Positions 56,394 through 64,000 of a stretch of 64,000 nt of DNA are shown one piece after another. Origin of the DNA: Heterobasidion occidentale (taxonomy: Eukaryota > Basidiomycota > Agaricomycetes > Russulales > Bondarzewiaceae); contig JBCAQO010000014.1 in assembly GCA_039111635.1 (NCBI GenBank), positions 868,001-932,000 of the forward strand, in the 5' to 3' direction. The notes below the pieces were generated by a model, which saw only the letters and a list, made by a program, of their open reading frames with translations, ran no database searches and was not told the origin of the DNA. The position numbers and the translations under genes were made by a program. Position 1 is the first letter of the stretch. Every line of letters starts with the position of its first letter.

Positions 56394-58339
56394 ATTCACC
56401 GCCCCCGACCCTGAGCTCATCGACCGACGAAGCCCGACACAGTGTCACGCCCATGGCGGTGGGCCCACAATACCGGCATCCCATCCACCCACGCGTCATC
56501 CGCGCCCCTTGATCCTCGCGCGACACAGCCGCTCCTCGCGGCAATCCCCAAACACGAAAGACGCGCGTGTGCTCGAATCAAGTCGCCGAGCGTCCACGCT
56601 CAGCGCCTCGCGCGCGACTTCCGTGCAGGCCGTCGCCGCCGGCACAGCGCTGTGCGCAAAGGGACGCAAAGGCCAAAGCGGCGACGCAGTGATAGATGTC
56701 GACTGCGCTGACGCCGTGGCGCTCGACGGCGCGAATCACCCATCGCGATCACCATCGCGCCACTTCGAGAGCTCACCGACGAGGCCTGAGGCTTAGGTCC
56801 CAGGAGGTCCCACGCCTGCCAACCCTGTGATGCTCGGTCTGATGAAGACGTGCTCGCAGGCCCACACAAAACCCCGTGCGCGTCAACGCGCAGAACTGAT
56901 TGGATTCAAAGAGATGCGGAGGTTGATAGACAACATCACTCGGTCAATGTTCGAGCGCCCGATGGAACGTATATGGACATCGGAGCGCTGAGACGGAACG
57001 CAGCCCTCCGAGCGAAGGCGGTCGGCCGCACAGCGGCGCGTATCTGGAATGCGAAAAGACATGCACGTTCATAGGAAAACAAAGAAAGGGACGAGATGAA
57101 GCCGGCACAGCGAGACCGACGCCCAGGAAGACCCGGAGCCTACTTATCACAGCCCGCGGGGATAGGGTACGCACTCACCAGTTGCCGAGCATCGATGCAG
57201 CGAGGGAAAGAATGCCCATGCACGTCATCACGCCGTAGACATGAGCGGACGCCGGTGCATGGCAGAGTCCTACTGTGGACACATAGGATCATGAGCAGCA
57301 GCACAGCAGGACCTGCAAACGCGCGCGCACTGCATCCACCTGTCGGGAGCAGTTGCATTTGAGGGTGCGTTCAGCCCGAGCCGCCCCTGGAGAAGACCCT
57401 TCGCGGCGCGTGAGCAGCGGCCGCCGATTGGCACGAGGACGAGCACAGGATGGGTCCGTGCGCCTCGAGCGATTCAATGGTGTCAAGGGTCACAATTCGA
57501 GGGGAGCCGTGTCGAGAGCGCGCGTAGTCGTGGCGAATGCCAGCAGTGGAGTCTGAGTTCGTTCGATACCGCGCTCCGGCCAAGTCGACTCGCTGAAATT
57601 TGGAGCGAGTATCCAGGGGAAAGTTTTCCTTTTGAAATCTGATGCTGCCTATCAGGCCAGTCAGGACGCACAGAGAGGAAAAGCCTGAAGCGACCGTATA
57701 GCTTCTTTGGATCATCGGTGCGACGCCGCCCAGCGCCGCCCCTGCGACGATTGACCGAGAGGAGATCAGCAAGCTTCGAAATCAGGTCCATCCAATAGTA
57801 CTGCACGTCTTCCCACCAAGTGCACCCGACAAAGTCACGAACAGGGGCTCAGTCTCAAGTGCAAGCATTTAGCAGATGAACAGAGCCCCGGAATTGAAGC
57901 AAAAATCCCTGTTATCGTCGTTGGCATCGACGACGGAGACTGCCGGAACACCACCGGCCCGCCACTCCTTCCCCATCGGGCATGCGTAGTGTTCGCTCAC
58001 CGAGATCTCCAACATACGACGTTACTTACGTCGACTTACGCACAAGCTGGCCTGGTCCCTCTCAGATCCTAGAAACCGTGGACATCTAGTGGCAAGAATC
58101 CGACGTGCATCTGATGGCTAAGGATGATGTTCTCCAGGACCCCCGAATCGACGTTCACAGTTTTAGATGTGGACTCGACGCTGGAAGCCCTCAGCTGACG
58201 TCGCACCCGAGGGTGATAGCCTTTGCCTTCTAATGATCCCCGATGCCGCAGAAAAAAGAGAAAAAAGTCGATCGCCATCGGCTCCAAAGATACAAATCTT
58301 GAGATACCAAAGACATCGACTCGGTGAAAACTGTACCTG

Positions 58340-59297
58340 TCAAGTGTGCTCCCCCAATTCAAAACCGAAAGTCTGAGCCACCAATCGCGGCACAATCGGC
58401 AACCTCTGTGCGCCCCTCGCGAGCCCGAGGCCCAACGGCGACCCGCTCACCGACGCCCTGCGCATCGTCTGCCCCGCGGCTCCATCCACACCCCGGCCCA
58501 CGCTGACGCTCCTCCCCGCCCCCACCGTCCTGCCCAGATCCAAGCTCCTGCGCGTCTCAGACGACCCTGCTCCCGAGCCACCATAATACCCGCTCCGCCG
58601 ATAGATCCTCTCCCTTACCTGCACGACGCGCATCGCGGTCTCGAGCCCAAGTCGCCGCGCTTCTTCCACGCTGAGCGCGTCCGAACGCTCGCAAAGCTCT
58701 ACGTACGCGTCGAGCGTCCACCGTGCGCGGATACCGTACTTGTGTGAAAGCACGACCTTGTCGACGGGGTGCATCGGAAGTGTCTGCAGGGATTCGATCG
58801 CAAGCGCGCGGATGTCCGCGAAGGACCAAAGCGTCGAGAGGTGTAGGATGGACGTCCATTCGGCTGCAGTGGTTGGGTGGTGACCACCAAATCGGCTGTG
58901 CATGGAGAGGCAGAGGTTACATGGGGATGCCTGCAAGTGGAATGAGATAGACGCACGGAGGGTACAAAATCCATAAAAGTCGTTCAAATCAATGCATGAG
59001 GCATCCAGGACAAGTGGGTTGTCGTCTGACTGGCCCACACCCTGCGCACCCTTTCCAAAAGGAAACTGCAGTTCTGGCATATCGTGGAAATATCGTGAAT
59101 GTCTCGTGAGTGTCGAAGCAAAGATGCGAAAGAGTGTGTTTTCAATCTAATTGTGAAGTACCGAACACCCGCAAATTAACTTTTGGTTTGATCAGAGTAA
59201 AAGACGTGACACGCACCAAGACCACCAGAGAACCGTCGTAGAAGTAATACTCGAGATGTCGTGTTACGCTAGAGGCCTGTCCTCGATCGTGTTCACA
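58340..59297 (-). CDS. BTB/POZ-like protein gene, 5' end unresolved
   Basis: The block resembles the BTB proteins common in mushroom fungi and the gene at 41060-45496. An exon ending RHLEYYFYDGSLVVL (59217) joins at phase 0 to IENTLFRIFASTLTRHSRYF (from 59146). Later sequence has AEWTSILHLSTLWSFADIRALAIESL and ARRLGLETAMRVVQVRERIYRR, ending FGFELGEHT at 58340. The N-terminal exon has no ATG in frame after an upstream stop at 59298-59300. A second intron near 58880-58950 fits only if a later acceptor is used, which trims part of the BTB fold, or if one base is missing. The gene may be real with an unseen first exon, or beginning to decay. Confidence 0.6.
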
Positions 59298-59616
59298 TCA
59301 CCGGGAAACTTCCCAACAACCTGGGTTTCATCGTCAGCGTCAGTGTCGTATTCCTGTCTACAAGTCCGGTGGGGCCATGGGTATAACCAGGATGAAGGAG
59401 AAGAACAAGGTGCCCACAGCACTGTGAAATGAAGCCATTACCTCATCCAGACACATGGTTGAAACGAGGCAATGAAAAGGTTATAACATTAATTTACGGT
59501 GACAATTCCCCGAGATTGAATAGAACAAAGGGCATTGCTGGTAAGCTATAGAGCTAAAGAGCGTTACATGTTAGATGGGCACTGAAGTACTGAAGGACAA
59601 CGAACGTGACTAACGT
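59298..59616. other. Intergenic spacer
   Basis: No ORF of note. It may include the first exon of the BTB-like gene: a - strand frame with YDTDADDETQVVGKFPGD runs into the open exon with a one-base offset. Confidence 0.3.
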
Positions 59617-60558
59617 TCAGGTATCTTTGCGGCCTTCCTTGAAAGTCTTCTGGAACTCGTCATAGGTCTCCCGATCGAGGATGGCAAAGACGACGTGATC
59701 GAATGAACCCTTGAACCGCGCGCCGTCGACAACGAGGAGATCCAACCAGATGCTTGCAACAACCCGCACGTTATTGCGAAAGACACCTGTCCCGAAACTG
59801 CCCAGCACCAGATCCCGCACACCGCTCTGCTCGAACAGATACAGGATTCTCGCCATCCTCTCTTTCATGACCCTTGTAATCTCTTCCTCCACGTTCGCGC
59901 CTGCGCCTCGACGTACCACACCCGCATTGACTGCAGGACTTGTGACCACGTCAATCTCATATGGCTCGACCCAGCCGCCGTCATCGCTGCGAAACACCGT
60001 GACGGCGGGCGAGTAAATCATGGCGTGCGAGTAGTACCCGCCTCGAGGGTTCTTGGTGTGAAGGTCATAGAACTGCTGCGCCGTGCGCGTGATGAGGGTG
60101 GGGTAGATTGTAGAGGAGCGCGCGATGGACTCTTCCTGCGCTTGTGCGCCTGTAAGGAACCCACCACCGGGCTTCTTCGCGGACGCAAAGTTGAGCACTC
60201 CGATTTTGCGATCGGGTGACGGCGACGTGGCCGCAGATGATGTTCGAACAGCAAGACTGCGCGCTCCCTCGAGGGTAGATGCCTCGACGATCGACAACTC
60301 TCCTCGCGGTGAATCGCCGACGCGTTGGGATGATGCTGTCAAGGACCATGCTGAGAGCATTGACTCCGGAGCGTAGTATCGTGTTCTCTCAGCTGAAAAG
60401 TGGATTGTCGACTGGAGGTCATACCGGGACCCATTCAGCGTATATGAGCCCTGTTTGATAGCTTCAAGAGTGGCATTAGCTACGCCTTGTAGCCTGGTAC
60501 GACGCTTGTCATGGTTGGGAGAAGTAGTACTTGAGCCTCTGGCGGAAGATGAGGACAT
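59617..60558 (-). CDS. Microbial-type PARG catalytic domain protein (TIGR02452-like)
   Basis: A single exon of 313 residues. The family is related to poly(ADP-ribose) glycohydrolases and macrodomains, which remove ADP-ribose from modified targets. The signature is clear: NFASAKKPGGGF followed by QAQEES, the Gly-Gly-Gly and Gln-Glu-Glu pair that binds and cleaves the substrate. Later blocks SHAMIYSPAVTVFR, VVTSPAVNAGVV and LVLGSFGTGVFRN fit the macrodomain fold. The first ATG in the frame is at 60558 (MSSSSARGSS), and the longer frame upstream begins with TTG only. The divergent tRNA-Gly gene is 149 bp upstream. TATATAA sits between them. Confidence 0.88.
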   Translation of the reverse strand: MSSSSARGSSTTSPNHDKRRTRLQGVANATLEAIKQGSYTLNGSRYDLQSTIHFSAERTRYYAPESMLSAWSLTASSQRVGDSPRGELSIVEASTLEGARSLAVRTSSAATSPSPDRKIGVLNFASAKKPGGGFLTGAQAQEESIARSSTIYPTLITRTAQQFYDLHTKNPRGGYYSHAMIYSPAVTVFRSDDGGWVEPYEIDVVTSPAVNAGVVRRGAGANVEEEITRVMKERMARILYLFEQSGVRDLVLGSFGTGVFRNNVRVVASIWLDLLVVDGARFKGSFDHVVFAILDRETYDEFQKTFKEGRKDT

Positions 60559-60696
60559 ATTTTTGACAGAAGGGTATAGAAGATAGACAGAGAGGAGGAC
60601 ATGATGAGTTCTGGGTGTATCTCTATTCAAGCTCAAGTACGATAGCCTATGATTCGCTCCGAGGAAGCGTCCCGTTGATATTGTCTCAAGCTGCGT

Positions 60697-60707
60697 AATT
60701 TATATAA
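60697..60707. promoter_or_regulatory. TATATAA element between the PARG-like gene and tRNA-Gly
   Basis: ATTTATATAAG reads as a TATA box on both strands. It directly abuts the tRNA 5' end and lies about 140 bp before the PARG-like ATG on the - strand. It could serve either gene. Confidence 0.4.
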
Positions 60708-60778
60708 GCATTAATGGGGTAGTGGTAACCTGGGTCGTTGCCATCGACCCGCCGGGGGTTCGATTCCCTCTTAATGCA
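60708..60778 (+). tRNA. tRNA-Gly (anticodon GCC)
   Basis: The acceptor stem GCATTAA/TTAATGC pairs perfectly over seven bases. The D-arm has loop AGTGGTA. The anticodon stem GGTCG/CGACC closes the loop TTGCCAT, with GCC at 60740-60742. The T-arm has loop TTCGATT with stem GGGGG/CCCTC (one wobble). The discriminator is A at 60778. There is no intron. The internal promoter boxes are intact. Confidence 0.95.
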
Positions 60779-60795
60779 CCCGTTTGACGGTGTTC

Positions 60796-60800
60796 TTTTT
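60796..60800 (+). terminator. RNA polymerase III terminator of tRNA-Gly
   Basis: A run of five T lies 18 bases after the tRNA 3' end, the usual Pol III stop signal. Confidence 0.7.
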
Positions 60801-61186
60801 GAAAATTCGAGATTCCTGCGATTGTAGATGTAGGAATACACAAACTCCCAATGTGTGCGTCCGATTTTACATCTCCACTCCATGTTTGAGGGTAATGTGC
60901 TCTCGTAGACTCAAATCGATATGAACGAAACTCTTTGGAAAATGATACCAAGCTCCGATGCATACGATTCATGCATGCCACGGTGCTACCACTTTCTATC
61001 CGATCGCTTATACCCCCATTCCATCTCCTGCCCTCCCTTTTTGAACCCCTCGGAGAAATCTGCTCTCCAAGCCCCTCGCAATTTCTTTTCCCTGAAAACC
61101 CCCATCAGTAAACACGGAGTTCATAAGGTCTCAAATATTCCCCGGAGCAAGTAAGACGATCATACTCAATGTATAGATAAGGAGCC
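60801..61186. other. Intergenic spacer
   Basis: No gene is visible between the tRNA terminator and the F-box pseudogene. Confidence 0.4.
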
Positions 61187-62880
61187 TCAAGGATATTCAG
61201 GGAATGTAGTAATCTCAGTAGGGACAATATTTCTGAGATCCTCGATCCATTCCACCCGCGCTTGACAGTCATGGAAGTGAAGCGTCTCGAGGGGGACTCT
61301 CGCTGCTCGATATTTAAGGCTCTTAGAAATCTCATGGTCCAACGACGGCGCCTCTAGTGTACCCTTGTGGATGTCAATACCAAACAAGTCAAGGGACTTC
61401 AGCACCGGGAAAAGAAGAGACTCAGCCCCATCCGACGCCTCCATTCCAAACGAGTGCACGACGTGCCGAGCCTGCTCGCCTATCACCGCCAGGGTCTCCA
61501 CACGGTTTGCACTACACAATGTTTCCTGCCAGTGCCGTGGCTGAAACCAATTGGCGGGAGTGGCATCCACGACAAGCTCTTTTACGCGGTCGAGAGGGAT
61601 GGCAGCGCAGACAGCCTCGAACAGTGCGGAGAACACTGAGTCATCAGCCGACTGGAACTCGATCACGATTCCCAATACTGACGATGGGCTGCATTCCTCG
61701 GTAGGCGCTTGAGGGAACGGTAGTGTGAAGGACAAGATGCACGAGTCATATTGGATGTCGAGATAGTCTAAGGGATGCGTCGACATAAGCGCCGCAATAC
61801 AGGCAACAAGGACTGGAATCAGCCGTTGACAACCGTCTGACTGATCGTCCGAATCTGGAAATGTGAATGGATGTAGTCGAAGGGAGAGCGAGGCTCGCAG
61901 CCAGCCAACAACAGTCGACCACAAGGCCGGTAAGCTTCAAGTCCCAAAGACGCGGGAGCGCGACAACGCGAGAGTGGCCAGTAAAGCCGCGGCTCTTGGA
62001 AGGGTGTGGATTAGATGTAGCGTCTCGAGCTCAGGCATGTTCTCAAGTATCTCGAGCAGGCGCGCGCAGGTCGTCTGGCCGTCCCGACAAGTGCCCATCC
62101 GTCTGCGAAGGAAAGTTTCAAAGAGACATTTTTGCTGCGAACATGGGATCCCAGGAGAGGCTGCAGTTATGGAGTTCGACATGACGCAAATGCCCGCTGC
62201 CCGTGCGAATAGGTCCGATGGACATTGCACTACGTCCTGTGAGGTGATGAAGAAGTCCACGATCTCCAAAGCTGGGGCAGGGTTGGACAAGCGCTCGAGA
62301 ATGGGTATCAAAATCTGTCTTGAGCCGGTGAACCGCAGCTCCGTACGTGGACAATGTGTTCTACCACGTAATCGAAGAGCGGTGGCCATGCTACATCGTC
62401 TAGACGCACATTCACAGGTGCAAAGCGCGCACGGTGCATCATCTCCAAAGCCCACTCACGACCGAGATCTGTCGTGATAGAAGTCCAGAGGCGTGGATAT
62501 GCAATCGCCACAGCGCGCCAATATCTACACACATGTGTTGCGGGGACTATCCAGGCAAGCCGTGTATGCGCCGTCTGTTTACCATAAACCTGCCAGTCTG
62601 AGTCGCTTGCGCATGGGCTGATTACAGAGAGCCAGGTGAAGATGTAAACGAGGATTTCGAAGGGCAGCGAATTGATGTGGATGGGAACGGGATTCTTGAC
62701 GTGGTTCGGTGAGCAGACATCAGAAGATGTGCTGGCAATATCGAGCAAGTGCTGTCCTAACACAGCAAGATCGTTTGTGCTGGAAAGAATCATTGGACTT
62801 GTGAACGACGAGAAGAATATATGCATGTACCTAGTCGAGATGTTCGGCAGTTTCTTCTCCGTCCTTCTGACTTTACTCAT
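61187..62880 (-). pseudogene. F-box/leucine-rich-type protein, multiply frameshifted
   Basis: Starting at MSKVRRTEKKLP (62880), the first frame has an F-box-like core (IHINSLPFEILVYIFTWLS, ATHVCRYWRAVAIAYPRLW). The rest is readable only by changing frame. Blocks in order: FTGSRQILIPILERLSNPAP (frame 2), HLRHVELHNCSLSWDPMF (frame 3), LLEILENMPELETLHLIHTL (frame 2), LKLTGLVVDCCWLAASLAL (another frame), and CQRLIPVLVACIAALMSTHP to the end at 61187. No introns fit most of these changes. F-box proteins of this kind form large families in mushroom fungi and decay often. Several sequence errors would be the alternative explanation. Confidence 0.7.
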
Positions 62881-63312
62881 CTCGGCGTCTCGCTAGGTGA
62901 CTGTGCGTTTGTGCTCAAGCTGGTGGTGTTCTGTGTGCTGAGACTGGGACTAAGAGGTTGATTGATCCGATCTGAGTCCACCTCTTATAGGGGGTACAGA
63001 CTGGGTGCAGTGAGCTGGAGGTGAGCAGCAGTGAGACAGCCTCTGGGCTGACATCAGCAGAAGTGCGAAAACGTTCCGTGATACTTCCGTACCGACAGCG
63101 CCGGAGCGCATGAGCTCCTGGCAGAGTTCTGTTTGTGTACAGTAAGGTTTGCTCGTCGAAGTATATGTATATAGGCGGCACTAGCTCGTCGCGATCACGA
63201 ATAACGATAAGTGAGGAAATGATGTATAAGACCCGGACGACTCAAGACCAATTCCCAACAAAAAATGAAGCACGAGAGGGGGTTTGATGGAAGACAACGA
63301 AAAAGCAGCAGA
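62881..63312. other. Intergenic spacer
   Basis: No gene is visible. It holds the upstream region of the F-box pseudogene and the 3' end of the sulfhydryl oxidase. Confidence 0.4.
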
Positions 63313-64000
63313 TCATCGCCCGCCCTTGATCATCCCTACGCCTGTGATCTCGTCACGGCTCGGATCGCGCTCTAAGTCCATCGGGTCACCCTCCCGCGCC
63401 TTCTCCTTGAAGGAAGACACGTCTGAGGATGCGGAGAGTGGCTCGTCGCCACACCCACAGTCGTAAGTGTCATCGAGATGCGCGCAGTCAAAGGCGGGCT
63501 TATTTAGCCGTTCGTTCACCTGGTTGTGTACATGACAGAGCCAGAGAGAGGCGGAGCGCCGCGAAGACGTCTGGATGTCGAAAGCAGAAGACACAAGATA
63601 AACGGGCCATACCGTTCGCGTTCAGGGATCGTCATCTCAGATCAAGTACGTAGCAGAAGAAACGGACCTGTGGCGGAAACTTCTTGAGAAGTAGCTGAAA
63701 CTCGGCGGCGCACTCGCCGCAGGGGTACAGGCGCGATGTGAGGTGGAAATAAGATAGCAGCGCCGTACGCTCATCTTCTGTCGGTGCTTCAGGATAACGA
63801 AGCGTCATCGTGTGACTGCCTTGGTCCACATAAGCGTTAGAACTTTTGGTGGTGAACAACACGCACAGAAGTTTCCACGTTGCACGACCTAGTGCAGCTC
63901 TGACGCGATGAGGGTTCAGGATGTATTGTTTATTGACAGAGAGTGACAGAATGATAGGTGGGGACGCGTATTGAAGCAATCCGACGCACTCACTTTGCGG
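63313..64000 (-). CDS. Erv1/Alr-type (probably Erv2-like) FAD-linked sulfhydryl oxidase, 5' end beyond the window
   Basis: The enzyme oxidises thiols to disulfides with FAD and oxygen. Visible exons on the - strand: the end of one at 63994-64000, then 63867-63899, 63668-63815 and 63313-63570, with matching phases. The domain reads ALGRATWKLL, HTMTLRYPEAPTEDERTALL, then the active-site CxxC in YPCGECAAEFQ. The FAD-binding CHVHNQVNERLNKP follows, and then FDCAHLDDTYDCGCG, whose Cys residues probably form a structural disulfide. The C-terminus is a short acidic/basic tail ending GMIKGGR. The N-terminus, where an ER signal-anchor or mitochondrial region would be, lies to the right of the window, so the compartment cannot be read. 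Confidence 0.88.

Larger units (their letters stand above)
53171..58339. other. Five-kilobase GC-rich gene-poor region
   Basis: I see no gene I can support. A G/A-rich stretch at 53205-53310 is probably the 5' UTR or promoter of the transporter. Tandem repeats occur at 54285-54329, 55317-55356 and 56361-56393. Very long open frames on both strands (for example 54995-56383 -, 55069-56070 +) have Arg/Ala/Pro composition and no motif. On the - strand at 56900-57830 hydrophobic segments and possible splice sites hint at a degraded membrane-protein gene. Confidence 0.3.

Noticed and set aside
57371..57806. Possible membrane-protein gene on the - strand
   Set aside because: Hydrophobic stretches and candidate splice sites exist, but no frame-consistent model or family motif could be built.

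Overview
The window looks like nuclear DNA of a basidiomycete fungus, probably an Agaricomycete. The host genes are GC-rich and split by many short GT-AG introns (about 45-200 nt). They belong to families typical of mushroom-forming fungi (BTB/POZ, F-box, OPT transporter, monoacylglycerol lipase). The left third is full of transposable elements. The species cannot be fixed from the sequence. All splice models were made by eye, checking that phases and motifs agree.

Positions 1-26822 are transposon-rich. A Tc1/mariner-type transposase gene (366-1588, + strand, five exons, one in-frame TGA) faces an unrecognised multi-exon gene (1630-3164, - strand). Then comes a nested set of chromodomain Ty3/Gypsy retrotransposons of one family. 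Copy 1 (- strand, 3909-25551) is interrupted inside its reverse transcriptase by copy 2 (+ strand, 10873-21603). The 5-bp target duplication CTCCT lies at 10868-10872 and 21604-21608. A 3'-terminal remnant of copy 3 (25552-26822, + strand) abuts copy 1. Each full copy reads LTR, a long ATG-free leader, gag, pol (protease, RT, RNase H, integrase, chromodomain), an extra 458-codon ORF, a roughly 2.4-2.6-kb non-coding 3' region, a polypurine tract and an LTR. The start of the predicted transcript can pair with the base run just inside the 5' LTR, the arrangement known from self-priming Tf1-like elements. Gag and pol are broken in both copies, but the extra ORF is intact in both.

Positions 26823-64000 hold host genes: a monoacylglycerol lipase (29690-31017, +), a small membrane protein (31591-32129, -), two orphan proteins (36032-37424 and 38632-39965, -), a 1381-residue BTB protein with a huge Lys/Glu/Ala coiled coil (41060-45496, -), a 996-residue OPT transporter (48567-53170, -), a second BTB-like gene with an unresolved 5' end (58340-59297, -), a microbial-type PARG/macrodomain protein (59617-60558, -), a tRNA-Gly(GCC) gene (60708-60778, +), a frameshifted F-box pseudogene (61187-62880, -) and an Erv-type sulfhydryl oxidase running off the right edge (63313-64000, -). 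Long gene-poor gaps between them carry microsatellites and GC-rich sequence.

The best candidate for something undescribed is the retrotransposon's 3' half. It combines the extra ORF, whose copy-to-copy differences in its core are all silent, with a downstream array of a bipartite motif (GTCCGCAAYGAC, a 2- or 7-nt spacer, TAAACTA) repeated about 14 times.
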